DNA from: Magnolia sinica
Lineage: Eukaryota > Streptophyta > Magnoliopsida > Magnoliales > Magnoliaceae
Assembly (NCBI RefSeq): GCF_029962835.1
Contig: NC_080577.1
Coordinates: 744,001 to 808,000, forward strand
Reading direction: 5' to 3'
Length of the DNA: 64,000 nt
Part shown: positions 36,601 through 49,759 of the stretch, one piece after another
How the letters are laid out: each line of letters begins with the position of its first letter
How positions within the stretch are numbered: the first letter of the stretch is position 1
Notes under the pieces: generated by a model
The model's input: the letters and a program-made list of their open reading frames with translations, nothing else
What the model was told of the DNA's origin: nothing
Databases searched by the model: none
Translations under genes and position numbers: made by a program

Positions 36601-38512
36601 TCGGCTTGGTCCGAAAGTTATATCATAGCGACCGCGTCGTCGCCGCGGTTCCAACGCCGTGACTTGCGCACCGAACCGATACCCAGGCAAGAAGATGCCG
36701 ATCAGCGTTTATTCCGAAGAAACACCGCGCGTTGCGGATTTCGAGGGAATCTCTACTATTAGTCTCATCAATCAACCATTAAAGCATCCCATATCCTAAG
36801 TACAACAACCCATCTCCACCTTTTTCAAAAGTCCACCATTCTTTCCACCTCACCACTCCTCTTTTCCAAATTTCAACAACAACCATACACCTTTTTACAA
36901 TTTTCAACCCAAACCATCCCCCATCACTCCATCACCCATCTCTTTCTCTCTCTCTCTCTCTCCCTTTACAACTATCTCTCTTATTCATTTTTTCAAAAAT
37001 CCAATCCAAGAGAGAGCACCATACGTATGAGTCCCCCATGGTGAGAAAACTTCCTTTGTGAGGTCCACCTTTCCCACCCCTTCATCTCTCATCTCAACCA
37101 TCCATTTTTCATCTTCCACCATCAAAGAGGAGCTCAAGGAACTAAGGAAGCCAAGGGAGCAAGAAGATCAAGTAGTGGGTGTCTTGATAGGGTAGATTTT
37201 GATATTTTAAGATGGGCCAAGTGAGGCCAACCGATCAATGGTTTGGATCTCGCTTTGGACCCTAAGATGTGGCCGATGGCCCACTTGGATCATCATGATC
37301 ATTCCATGATGGGGCCATTCCCCATGGACCCCATCATGATGTTTAATTCCTTGTATGCTTAAGGTCATTTAGACCATTTATTTTAGTGGAGAAAGGATCT
37401 CCACCATTGGATTTCAATTCCATGGACCCCACATGTAATGGGACCCACTTGATGTATGATTTAGTGCAAGGGAGGGCCCATAGTGCCGGGGTCCCTCCAT
37501 CACACGGTCTCACTCTCTATCTCTCTCCCTTTTATCTTATTTATTTATTTATTTATTTATTTTTATTTTTTTTGTAATACTGAGGTTATGCGGCCCACTT
37601 GAATGGACCCCACCATGAGGTAGGTATTTTATCCAAATCATTTAAAAGTGGGGCCCACTTTCTATGTGTAAGTATCCTGCCATCCATTCCCTGGTGGCCC
37701 ACCTAAGCAGGGCCCACCTCCTAAGTACATGCAAAGTCCAGCGTCCCTGGACGCTGGACGTTGCTGGAAGGGAACACAAATATATATATATATATATATT
37801 TTTAAACCTTGGAGTGGTCCACTCATGTAGGCCCCACCTTGATGTATGTATTAAATCCATGCCGTTCATTCCTTTCCCAAGATGATTTTAGGCGTTGAGC
37901 CCGAAGGTGGGATCCATCAGACCTTCAGGCGGGCCATACCATAGCAAATGGTAGTTTTCACCATTGAAACTTTTCCCGATTATTTATACATTGTAATATG
38001 TCCAATATTGGACTTGAACTGCTCGTGGTGAGCCATGGAAGAACACTGGACGGTGTGGATGGTTTGGAAGTGGACCCCACCTGCGAAAACCTCGGATGTA
38101 TTGAAATGCGATGCAGCAGGCGCTGCCTGCGCACCTGCGCTCGGGCGAGCGGGCGACCGGACAGCCTCTCACGGCTGTAGCCGTGGGCCCCACCTTGATG
38201 TTTGTACCCCATCTAAACCGCTCATCGGGTGGGCCACTCTCTGACGTGGGCCCACCCCAAAAATCAGCCAGATCCAAGACTCAGGTGGCCCACACCGTAA
38301 GAAACAGTGGGATTGGACCTCTACCTTTGAAAATGTTTTGGGGTCCACCGAAGTTCCAGATTAAGGTGAAATTTGTTATCACCCTTCATCTAGGTCTGCC
38401 TGACCTTATTAGTGGTTTGGATGGAATATAAACATAATGGTGGGCCCCACATGGAGCCCACAGTGAGGTAAGTGTTTTATCTCCACCGTCCGCCTGGACG
38501 GTGGAGCCCACT

Positions 38513-38640
38513 GTGTGCGTGTGTGTGTGTGTTGCTGTGTGCGTGTGTGTGTGTGTGTTGCCGTGTGCGTGTGTGTGTATATACATGTATATATATATAT
38601 ATATACACAATATTATATTATATATAATATAACATGTATA

Positions 38641-38703
<63 letters not shown>

Positions 38704-38712
38704 TATATTATA
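38513..38712. repeat. compound (GT)n-(AT)n microsatellite
   Basis: (GT)n with GTTGC/GTTGCC breaks at 38513-38578, then ATATAC and a long (AT)n to about 38702. The AT part can fold back. A shorter (AT)n lies at 37780-37800. Confidence 0.85.
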
Positions 38713-38756
38713 GATATTATATCATATTTAATATAATGATGAGGGGAGGCCCATCT

Positions 38757-39220
38757 CAATTATTTTGGCCCGTTATTGAGGTCTACTTTGATTACATGTA
38801 AGGCTCATGGGTCGAGGCCCATTTGATGTGCTTTGGGCTCATGGGTCGAGGCCCATTTGATGTGTTAGGGGCCCATGGGTTAAGGCCCATCAAGATGTAC
38901 TAAGACCTATAAGTTGAGGCCCATTTGATGTGCATATGGGGCCCAATTGGCGAGGCCCATTTGATACATATAAGGCCCATGAGAGTAGGCCCATTTGATA
39001 CATGTATGGGGCCCAATTGGCGAGACCCATTTGATACATACAAGGCCCATGTGAGCAGGCCCATTTAATGCATTCTAAGGCCCACGGGTTATAGCCCATT
39101 GTAATGAACATAAGGCCCATTGATGCGGCCCATTGATGTGGCCCACTTGATGAATATAAGGCCCATGAGATACGGCCCATTTGATGTATTGAAGGCCCAA
39201 TGAGATATACCTAAGGTTCA
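38757..39220. repeat. degenerate GGCCCATTTGAT tandem array inside the LTR-like block
   Basis: About a dozen units with AAGGCCCA, then GGCCCATTTGAT and TATAAGG spacing. On the minus strand they read as imperfect MYQMGL-WAP-type peptide repeats, about 45-48 bp per unit. The same array type occurs at 49760-50450 in the second block. Confidence 0.7.
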
Positions 39221-40874
39221 TTGCAATGTGCGGTCCCAATATGATTTATATATGATATTTATGACAGTCATGCCTTGGGAGCAATGGTGGTTTGACGCCC
39301 ACATTGCAAGTATAGTGTGGTTAAATGTCCACATTATGACTTTCCCTAGGGCCCATTGTTAGGCTCGCACACCTGTTATGTAGGCCATCTAGGCCCAATC
39401 CTGTTATGATTATCATCCATCCCATATAACATATTTAATTCCATGATTCATAATCATATGCATCATACGTATGCTTGATATGAGAAATGACTGATCATAG
39501 CATATGCCTTTGGGCAGATTGTTTAGGGGCTCCCGTACAGGGGGTGTTGCCCTACATGAGCGCACGATACGCGCAGGATTGCTGCATGACTGGATAGTGT
39601 GATTCATGCATTCGCATTGTGTGATATGGTTACTGTACGCCCTAGCGACATCAGGGCCGTAGCCTCCACAGACGTATCGTGGTTGGCAGGATTGGATACC
39701 GGAAATACTGTTCTACATGGGGTGCGATAGATATCCCTGGGTGAAAGTCCCTAAACCCTTATGGTACCAGGAGGTTGCTCCAACGTCTAGACCGAGTGGG
39801 TGCATGAGCGCTGGGTGCCGATTACCAGACGGTTGCGCTTTCCACTGTGTCGTGGTCGGTTGGAAGGGGGTGCGGCCTTACCCGCCCGAGAGTAGGGGCA
39901 ATGCTAGGCTGAGTTTGACCAGCTCGAGGAATGGGTCCGCTATTGACAAGCCTAGCCCGATATTGGCAGGCGGATAGTGAGGTCTTTTCCACTCACCTCA
40001 TTGCGCGCGATGGGGCGACAATCTGGCTTGGAGTGTACTAGACCCCGGTGATATTTCAGATTTGAGCCGTATTGACATGTGGACTTAGATGAGGATTTGT
40101 ATGCTTGACTTGCATTTTGCATTGCATGGCCTTGGTATGGCCGACACATTATTTGCACCGCATGGCCTTGGTACGGCTAATGGGATTCTTAGCATTCACC
40201 AGCATGTTCCGCATTACTCTGATACTGCATGACTACATTATCACCTTGAGCATACACTTTCACCACCCTCTAAGCTTTTTATAAGGTTATGCACGACCGT
40301 TGCGTGCAGGTGACGTTGGATCGCAGCAGCACGTGACGCGTGGGTGATCTTCTTTTGGAGTTTTGGTCTATCTTCATTGTATTTCCCTTATGCTCATTGT
40401 ACTTGGAAAGTTTTTGATTATAGTGGAAATGTGATGGAGTTTTTGGTTGTTGTTTGTGGGTTATGCCTTTGGTTATGCTTATTACGAATCAAACGAATGT
40501 TAAAAATCCTCCTTGTAGCATCCCAGGATCGGAACCTGGCGAATGGGCGCTGGGAGCCGAGAATGGGGTTCTACGGAGGCTGTCGGCGCCGGATTCGGCG
40601 ATCGGGAATTTTGTGAGCCCGGTCTCCGAGTTTGGGGCGTGACATAGATCCTTTCACTTTCTTGCATAGGGTAAGTGGGACCCGAGATGATCTTGGATTT
40701 CCTTCATCTCTGCCTCCAACAGAACTTCATTTTCTATCGTGACCTCAGGAGCTTTCCCACACCTTCTCTTTTCTAGAGTGTGGCGCAGATTGGACTCAGC
40801 AAGCTCGATCGTTCCCATCGTTTATGTGGGGAGACACCTACTTCGGGTTGGTTGATCCTTTAACACATATGAGT

Positions 40875-41378
40875 TGTGAGGACTTGGTCTCACTTGGATT
40901 GGGCTTGGGTTGAGTTGGGTTTGAAGTATAGGAACCTTGGGTTGGGCTAGGGTTGAGCGCTAACCTAGCCCATCCCACCAGACTTTCAGCTGTAATTCCA
41001 GGTACAGATGTGGCCCACCTGAGAAAGAGAGGACCAGGAATCTCAACACTCCAATTTTGAATATCCGCATCCCACTGTTGAGATTCCCACCAGCAATTCA
41101 TGGACGGTCAGAGATTAGAAATCACAGTCGAAAAATCCAGTTGATTGAACAATCCTAACCATTGAGTCGTGGACACGTTTTTTTGCTGAAATAAGAACGT
41201 TGGAAGTTTTTCATTTCATCCGTCCAATAAATGTCCACCAATCCAATAGTTTTATTAGAGAGAACGTGCAATTTAATGGATGCCAGGTCTACCACATTTG
41301 AGTGCCTGAGTATCAAGTGTCATTCATAGCCAGAGCATCATAAAAATCATGAAAAAGAAAAGGGAAGGAGTTGATTAC
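40875..41378. other. non-coding stretch between element B and CHY exon 3
   Basis: Begins with GGGTTGGG-type dispersed repeat (40890-40980). The remainder has no coding signature. The minus strand was read for the CHY/CTCHY continuation (CSVC, GEYFC) and none is present. Confidence 0.5.
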
Positions 41379-41641
41379 AAGTTGCACATCATGGCTGGGC
41401 AGCTCATGTCCATTGCCTCCATTCAACAGATTCTGAAGCACATACGCCAAATGTACAAACGTTAGTAAATTTTACAAAACTACCCTTTTCTTCGATGTCT
41501 GAAAATTAAAGTGAGAAAAGATGAGAAAGTAAGAAAATAAGAAACAACCACACCTTAGTTTCGTTGTGGCAGTGCCTACAGGGAAAGATTTCACCACAAC
41601 AAGGTGATCTTATTTTGCAATTCCTCTTGTAATGCTTGCAT

Positions 41642-42161
41642 CTGTGTATTTTTAATAAAAACATGATTAGATCCAGATTGGGAAAATTAGCCAGTGCAAT
41701 CAATTGATCCAGACTGTTGATTAGGTCCAATACACATTTCATTGGCAACAAGAAAAGATCAAGTCATTCTGACAGTAGTTAACCATTTTATCAACGGAGT
41801 TCAATATGGACGGTCAAGATTGTTCACACAAAAATAGGTCTAAAAAGTAATTTGATAATGCTGGTTGTTAGGGGCAATCATGGATTGCTTATGATTCAAA
41901 AGAAACACTTTTGTTAGGCAATCATAACCATCCAATCAATGGCTTAGAAAAGGGACGGCTATAAATAATAAGGAGAAATCAAAGACGTGATACCATCAGA
42001 TCAGTTCTATTTTTTCGTCGAAAACATGAATTCTGTTATTCACCTAACAGACGGTTCAGATCGATCTGTTTGAACTTTCAAAGTTATCAGATTAGAGTGC
42101 AGTAATAGCACTGGAGCATTTCTTTATAAACATAAAAGAGAATTTAAACGGAACAGAAACG
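41642..42161 (-). other. intron 1 sequence of the CHY gene, right of exon 2
   Basis: Ordinary AT-rich intronic sequence between exon 2 and the left end of the foldback element. The open frame over 41641-41751 is intron read-through. Confidence 0.55.
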
Positions 42162-43393
42162 GAGAAATTTGCGACTGTACGACCCATTTATGGCCCATTT
42201 AGGAAACTACGCCTACCTCATTTTCCTTTGCGAGAATACGCCCCAGCTATACGGAAGGCTTGCCAAAGGTCGAAAATACCCTCCTTCAAGCGGATATGTG
42301 GTGCTCGAAGACGAGCGCTGACACTCCTCGAACTCCGAGTTGTACGAACGGTTCAAAAGATATCAGAGTTACATGGGCCCCACAGTTACGTATTTATTAT
42401 ATCCACAACGTTCATCCATAGTTCGAGATCATTTCGGAGCATTATCAAAAAAAAATCCTATCCAAAGATCAACTGGACCACACCACAAAGAGCAACGGGA
42501 AAATTGATTTTAACCGTTAAAAATTTTGTAGGGCCCACCATAACATTTATTTTCCATCCAATATATTCATAATGTCACAAAGACCTGGATGAAGAGGAAA
42601 AACAAATTTTGTAATGATCCAAAACTTCTGGGACCCCTAAAAGGGTTTCAATGGTAGACGTTCAATCTTCCACTGCCTTTTACAGTGTGGTCCACTTGAT
42701 AGCTAAATCTATCTTATTTTTCTTCCCAAGCGTTAGTACGAGTTCGCCAAATAGATGAACGGTTTGGATATAACACATACCTCACAAAAGGACCCACAAA
42801 GGCAGCGGGGATTACAACAGGGAAAAAAAAGAGCTGGTATCTTTGGCTACGGATTATAACCGTAGTGATAGCCGCAGCCAATGCTTTTTCAATTTGTCCT
42901 CTACTATACATCGAAGGTCTTTTGATACGTACTTCGATATATCGAATGTCTTTCGATTAATCGAAAAAGGTCCAAAACTGTCCAGCAACTTTGCATAAAA
43001 AATCCTGCAATTTTCGATTAATCGAAGTGTATTCGATATGTATCGAAGATATAGCTACAGATTATAGCTGTAGCCATAACTGTAGTCCGTAAAAGTCTAT
43101 GCAAATTTTTTTATTTTTTATTTTTTATTTTTTAGTTTTTATTTTTTACATGGAGAACTTTATTCTACCTACAATTTTCTCTAATACATATTTATATAAA
43201 TATGTATATATAAGCATATAAAAAAAAATTCTCTCTTTTTTTCATTTATTTCTCTATTCATTCAACAAGAATATCTTATAAACCAAAATTAGTTACTTGA
43301 TGTACCCTATATGATTTTGGGGTAGGAGAAGATACTTTAGCCAACTAACCTAGTTATTTTCTAAGATTCCATCAGGTCGATGGTCGAAAATCC
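42162..43393 (+). repeat. left outer terminal inverted repeat
   Basis: Pairs with 55081-56289 at high identity by eye, with a few small indels (for example about 14 bp near 42283 and a few bases near 56153). It contains an inverted member of the 'gggccca' dispersed family (about 42375-42800) and a stretch with TTCGATTAATCGAA and TTCGATATATCGAA palindromes (about 42930-43050). Confidence 0.85.
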
Positions 43394-43710
43394 ATTTCAT
43401 TCACTTTGCGGTCAATTTCAATCTGTTCGTAGTCATTTCCATGCATTTCACCGTCAATTCCCTCCACTTCACGGACAATTCCATGCATTTCACGGTCATC
43501 CCAAACTATTTCGTGTTGATTCACGGTCGTTTCGAGGCATTTCGCGGTCAATTCCCTTCACTTCACGGTCAGTTGCATGCATTTCGCGGTCAAATCGCTT
43601 CAAACCATGATCATTCCCATGCACTTCACGGTCAACCCAAACAATTCCGTGCTGATTCACGATCGTTTCGAGGCATTTCGCGGTCAATTCCCTTCACTAC
43701 ACGGTCAGTT
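43394..43710 (+). repeat. outer-left tandem array, plus orientation
   Basis: The first ~115 bp are degenerate 21-bp steps (TTGCGGTCAA, TTCGTAGTCA, TTCACCGTCA, TTCACGGACA). About one and a half 136-bp units follow. Orientation flips at about 43711. Confidence 0.8.
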
Positions 43711-45225
43711 TTGCATGGGAATGATCATGAATTGATGCGATTTGAGCGCGAAATGCATGCAAATGACCGTGAAGTGAAGGGAATTGACCGCGAAATGCCT
43801 CGAAACGACCGTGAATCAACACGAAATTGTTTGGGACGACCGTGAAATGCATGGGAATGATCATGGTTTGAAGCGATTTGAGCGCGAAATGCATGCAACT
43901 GACCGTGAAGTGAAGGGAATTGACCGCGAAATGCCTCGAAATGACCGTGAATCAACACGGAATTGTTTGGGACGACCGTGAAATGCATGGGAATGATCAT
44001 GGTTTGAAGTGATTTGACCGTAAAATGCATGCAAATGATCGTCAAGTGAAGGGAATTAACCGCGAAATGCCTCGAAACGACCGTGAATCAACACGGAATT
44101 GTTTGGGACGACCGTGAAATGCATGAGAATGATCATGGTTTGAAGCGAATTGACCGCAAAATGCATGCAACTGTCTGGTTATTGAAGGGAATTGACCGTG
44201 AAATGCCTCGAAACGACCGTGAATCAACACGGAATTGTTTGGGATGACCGCGAAATGCATGGAAATGATCATGGTTTGAAGCGATTTGACCGCGAAATGC
44301 ATGCAAATGACCGTGAAGTGAAGGGAATTGACCGTGAAATGCCTCGAAACGACCGTGAATCAACACGGAATTGTTTGGGATGACCGCGAAATGCATGGAA
44401 ATGATCATGGTTTGAAGCGATTTGACCGTGAAATGCATGCAAATGACCGTGAAGTGAAGGGAATTGACCGCGAAATGCCTCGAAACGACCGTGAATCAAC
44501 ACGGAAATGTTTGGGATGACCACGAAAAGCATATGAATGATCATGGTTTGAAGCGAATTGACTGCGAAATGCATGCAACTGACCGTGGAGTGAAGGGAAT
44601 TGACCGCGAAATGCCTCGAAACGACCGTGAATCAACACGGAATTGTTTGGAATGACCGTGAAATGCATGGGAATGATCATGGTTTGAAGCGAATTGACCG
44701 CGAAATGCATGCAAATGACCGTGAAGTGAAGGGAATTGACCGCGAAATGCCTCGAAACGACCGTGAATCAACACGGAATTGTTTGGGATGACTGCGAAAT
44801 GCATAGGAATGATCATGGTTTGAAGCGATTTGACCGCGAAATGCATGCAAATGACCGTGGAGTGAAGGGAATTGACCGCGAAATGCCTCGAAACGACCGT
44901 GAATCAACACGGAATTGTTTGGGATGACCGTGAAATGCATGGGAATGATCATGGTTTGAAGCGAATTGATCGCGAAATGCATGCAACTGACCATGGAGTG
45001 AAGGGAATTGATCGCGAAATGCCTCGAAACGACCGTGAATCAACATGAAATTGTTTGGTATGACCGTGAAGTGCATGGGAATGATCATGGTTTGAAGCGA
45101 TTTGAGCGCGAAATGCATGCAAATGACCGTGAAGTGAGGGGAATTGACCGCGAAATGCCTCGAAACGACCGTGAATCAACACGGAATTGTTTAGGATGAC
45201 CGTGAAATGCATGGGAATGATCATG
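43711..45225 (-). repeat. inner-left 136-bp tandem array, minus orientation
   Basis: About 11 units of 136 bp, each with five (TTC)RCGGTCA boxes on the minus strand. Units differ by scattered substitutions, often R (A/G) in the box or A/T in the box flank. Overlapping ~100-codon frames on both strands arise because 136 is 1 modulo 3 and stops are rare in the unit; they are not genes. Confidence 0.9.
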
Positions 45226-46010
45226 ATTTCCTTCTGTGAGCACTTCGATCAATAGAGATTCTTTACCAGATGATGATGGACAATCATTCTCAATTGACCC
45301 ATACAACAACATACCCTCGATTCCATCACCATCTCCTCCCCCTTCTTCTTTTAAATCGAGCTTCTCGATTAGCGAATGGTGGCCCATCTCCTCCACTTGA
45401 AACCCTTCCCCAGTCAATAAGATTCTGGTTGCTGGACCATTGAGGTACATTTTCGATATATCGATATTTACTCGATATATACTTACTTCGATATATCGAA
45501 ATATCGGAGATATAATCGATAATTGCACTAAAAAAGCAGTTCGACGCTGGACATTTTCTGACAATTTCCGATATATCGAAATCTAGTCGATATATCGATA
45601 CCTCGATATATCGACATCTACTCGATTATATCGATAATACAATTTAAAAAGTATTTTGTCGCTGGACAGTGTGTGACTATTTTCGATCAATCGAATAATA
45701 GTCGATATATCGGTCGGTTGTAAGGATGACTTACTAATATTATATCGACTAGATTTCGATATAATCGACAACTTACTCTACCATTAATCGATTAGGTTTC
45801 GATTATATCGAAGAGTTTCGATATATCGTGTTCTATTCGATATATCGAAGTGTAATTTTTCTGTTTTTTTTCTAATGTGTTTTTTTATTTTTTATATATA
45901 TTTTTTTATTTTACTTTTTTAGGTTATCTTGTTAGTGCACACCCATGTCGCTACACACTCCATGTTTTCCAAGTTGTGTTCATAGTGTGCTTCTTCTAGT
46001 CTCTTAAGTT
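45226..46010. other. unique centre of the foldback element
   Basis: Two parts. 45226-45450 has coding-like composition on the minus strand: an open frame with ATRILLTGEGFQVEEMGHH and a Glu/Gly-rich stretch ending near TEG; I do not recognise the protein. 45450-45860 is dense in TCGATATATCGA-type palindromes with two CGCTGGACA phrases. A short AT-rich stretch follows. This resembles a captured host fragment next to an LTR-like palindrome array; that is inference. Confidence 0.55.
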
Positions 46011-46878
46011 GCATGGTCATTTGCATGCATTTCGCGGTCAAACTACTTCAAACCATGATCATTCCTATGCATTTCGCGGTCATCCCAAACAATTCCGTGT
46101 TGATTCACGGTCGTTTCGAGGCATTTCGCGGTCAATACCCTTCACTTCACGGTCATTTGCATGCATTTCGCGGTCAATTCGCTTCAAACCATGATCATTT
46201 CCATGCATTTCGCGGTCATCCCAAACAATTCCGTGTTGATTCACGGTTGTTTTGAGGCATTTCGCGGTCAATACCCTTCACTTCATGGTCATTTGCATGC
46301 ATTTCGCGGTCAAATCGCTTCAAACCATGATCATTCCCATGCATTTCGCGGTCATTCCAAACAATTCCGTGTTGATTCACGGTCGTTTCGAGGCATTTCG
46401 CGGTCAATTCCCTTCACTTCACGGTCATTTGCATGCATTTCACGGTCAATTCGCTTCAAACCATGATCATTCCCATGCATTTCACGGTCATTCTAAACAA
46501 TTCCGTGTTGATTCACGGTCGTTTCGAGGCATTTCGCGGTCAATTCCCTTCACTCCACGGTCATTTGCATGCATTTCGCGGTCAATTCGCTTCAAACCAT
46601 GATCATTCCTATGCTTTTCGCGGTCATCCCAAACAATTCCGTGTTGATTCACGGTCGTTTCGAGGCATTTCGCGGTCAATTCCCTTCACTCCACCGTCAT
46701 TTGCATGCATTTCGCGGTCAATTCGCTTCAAACCATGATCATTCCCATGCATTTCACGGTCATTCCAAACAATTCCGTGTTGATTCACGGTCGTTTCGAG
46801 GCATTTCGCGGTCAATTCCCTTCACTCCACGGTCAGTTGCATGCATTTCGCGGTCAATTCGCTTCAAACCTGCCCTCT
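46011..46878 (+). repeat. inner-right 136-bp array, plus orientation, proximal part
   Basis: About 6 units in the orientation opposite to 43711-45225. It ends in GCTTCAAACC and TGCCCTCT at the insertion of the LTR block. Confidence 0.9.
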
Positions 46879-49096
46879 TGTAAGACCCGTAAACTAGCCT
46901 GTACCATTCCATAAACTTCTACGGTTCCCTCTATACGAGTTTCGGCGACCCGGGACTAATAGAAAGCATTGTCGCATGCTCTTGAGTCACATCCTGTAAA
47001 CCCGAGCCGACTCAAAATGAGACCTATGTCATTTTGACCGCGCTGTCGCCGCGGTTCCGACGATGCGTCTTGTGCGTCAATACGATGCTCAGATTATAAG
47101 ATCCGGCCCGTGCATTATCTAGACCGTTGATCGCTTGATTGTGGGACCCACCTATCCCTATTGTTGTACTTCCCTAGAAACATTAATTACTATGATGTCA
47201 CCCTAGGGGTGACATCACCCTACCATACCACCTTACCTTCCCTTTTCCCCATAAGTCAAACTCATTAATTCCCATTACCTCACCATCCCTCTCTCCCATC
47301 ACTCCCTTACATCATTTCTCTCTTTCAATTCTCTCCATTCCAAGCAATCCCTCCATGGAGCAACCCACGTCCATGGCTCCCATGAGAGAGCTAGTGTGGC
47401 CCACCTCCCTATCTCCCATCTCCACCATCCAATGATCATCTCCACCATTGAAATTGTTTCTTTGGGGCTCTATCATGCATTGGCGGAAGAAGGAAGAAGA
47501 GATCTCGAGGTGGGTGCTCCTTTCTTTCCTCTCATTTTTTTGTGATGTGTGGCCCACTTGGATGAATCCCATCTTGAGGTATGTTTTATCCCAACCGTAC
47601 AAGTCATGTGGACCCTACTTTATAGTGATGGAAACACACAAATATCAAGTTGATTTAAATATGGTGGGCCATGTTCATGTGGGACCCACCTTGGTGACAC
47701 GTGGACCACCTACACGTAGGACCCACTATGATGATTGTGTTATACCTATGCTGTCCAACGTCCCAGGGACGCTGGACAGGGAGTGGCTAAAGTGGTGTGC
47801 GTGCACTGAAATGGTGGTGTACTAATAAGCAAAGGAGAGGAAGAAGAATAGTATTTGGAGGTGGGCTGCTCATGCAGGCCCCACCTTGATGTATGTATAA
47901 AATCCACGCCACCCATTTCACTTCTCATCTCATTTTAGGCGTTGAGCCAAAAGATGAGGCTAATCTGACAATCAAGCAGGCCATACTGTAGGAAATGGTA
48001 ATTTTTACCGTTGAAAACTCACCCAACGATTCTACATGCTGAAAAATACTCAATATTGGTCTTGTTTGGTCAATATTGAGCCGTGAGATGCAATGGTCAG
48101 GATAGATTTTCCTGATGAGGGCCCCACCTAAGAAATTCCCTAGAAAAATTGGATTTAGAGAAAAAAAAAACACAGAATCATAAGGCAGCAACGCTGCTGC
48201 TGTCAGAAGTGGGCGGGCGGACGGCCTGGCTGGACCTCACGGCTCCAGCCGTGGGCCCCACGTGATGCATTTTGAACATCGAAACCGTGCATTTGATGGG
48301 TCCCCATGGACCAGCCGTCCATCCCAAAAATTAGCTGTATACGGAACTCAGGTGGGCCATACCATCTAAAATCATGTGATAATATGCCTAAAAATATAAA
48401 ATCATCTGGTGGGGCCTCCTTGAGTTTTGGATGTGATTGAAACTTGGTTTGGACCCCTAATTATATGGGACACCTATAATGGACGGAGTGGATCTGATTA
48501 ATGTGGGCCCCATCTAGTATAAAAAAAGAAAAAATTTAATAATAGCAATCAATATGCTTTGACGTCCAGAAGGGTCTGGACGTCCATCGTGAAATAGGGA
48601 GGGCCCCCTTGGCCTCAATTGTGGATCTACCATGATGTATGTTCTACATCCATGCCGTTCATTTAATAGGTCCCCTTTTATGATGCGTTGGTTCCAAAAA
48701 TTAGTCATAAAAAGTTCTCGGATGGCCCACACCATCACCTTTCATGCAGTGGTGTACCAAGTCACATGGAATCAACTGCTGGGGTCCACATGCAGCTTGG
48801 ATCCACCTGAAACTCGGTTTGGGCCCTTAAATTGGTGGGACACACACAATGAGTGGGTTGGATTTGTGAACTACATCACGGTGGACCCCCAGGACCATAT
48901 AACCATACCAAAAAAAAAATATATTTGGTGGACAATAAATATTACAGTGGGCCAAAGGCCCACGTGACCTTATAAACTGGTTGTATGGTAAGTAAACATT
49001 GCAGTGGGCCCCTGGCCCATGCGACTTTATCAACAGATTGGACGCAAGTAAACATTTCAGTGGGTCCCATGATCATGTGACCCTATCACAAGGTTA

Positions 49097-49097
49097 A

Positions 49098-49166
<69 letters not shown>
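49097..49166. repeat. (AAT)n-(AAAT)n microsatellite
   Basis: About 14 AAT units followed by about 7 AAAT units. Confidence 0.9.
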
Positions 49167-49167
<1 letters not shown>

Positions 49168-49759
49168 TGCAGTATCCATATCTCATTAATGTCTGCAAAA
49201 AAAATAAACATTTTGGTGGGCCCCAGGTCTATAAGACCTTATCAACAGGTTGGATGCAAATAGATGTTATAGTGGCCCAAGTTGGATGATAAATAAATAT
49301 TACAGTGGGCCCTAGGCCCATGTGACCCTATGACTAGTTTGGATGGAAGATAAACATCATGTTGGCCTCATTTTGGATGGACAGTATGTTGGGCCCTAGG
49401 TGGGGTGGAAAATAAACATTTTGGTGGGTCTTACTTAAGACTTATTTATGTATGTGTTGTGTCCACAACTGTGGACCTCCATCATGGAACATGTGACTTA
49501 TCTATTCCTTCCATCCCTATGGGACCCACTATGATGCATGTGTTTCATCCAACCGTCCAACCATTTTTGGAAAATGATCCTTTTTTCTTAGGTTTGGGAC
49601 GAAAATAAGTCAGATTTACTTATCAAGTGGACCATAGTGCACGGTGAGGATTGAATGACTATCTTTGAAATCTTGAGACCCTATGATTAGATTAGATGGG
49701 AAATAAATGTTATGGCGGACCTTGAAAATTTTAGTAGTGGAAATCATCATCACCACTTA

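Larger units (their letters stand above)
36474..40644 (+). mobile_element. 4.2-kb Tekay/Del-like solo LTR (candidate)
   Basis: Starts TGTAAGACCCGT and ends TTTGGGGCGTGACA. There is no gag-pol inside. It is homologous to 46879-53049: both share the GTCGCCGCGGTTCC region near the start, the TTACGCCCTAGCGACATCAG-like region, the TCGTGGTCGGTTGG region and the GGATCCCAGGATCGG-type end. Long LTRs with such ends fit Tekay/Del chromoviruses. No 5-bp target duplication was found (flanks AGCCG and TAGAT), so recombination or later damage is likely. A (TC)n tract lies at about 36943-36962. Confidence 0.6.
33651..40874 (-). mobile_element. Tat-type element B, inverted partner of A, interrupted
   Basis: Read on the minus strand: gag start (40874-40682), then after the inserted block 36474-40644 protease (36218-35862), RT (35699-34800, with VYIDNMLVK in place of the DD motif), RNase H and integrase H2C2 (about 34040-33750, EIHEGIY, YYWPTIHID). 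Relative to A about 1 kb of gag (30162-31204) is missing at the insertion. B and A meet tail to tail at about 33650. Blocks of B are indistinguishable from A, while others are clearly diverged. Confidence 0.8.

Noticed and set aside
42162-42170. Mutator assignment of the foldback element from its GAGAAATTT tip
   Set aside because: Not adopted as a firm call: no 9-bp target duplication and no MULE transposase were found, so only MULE-like is proposed.
45450-45860. Telomere- or centromere-like satellite
   Set aside because: No telomere repeat; the palindromes are irregularly spaced and limited to about 400 bp.
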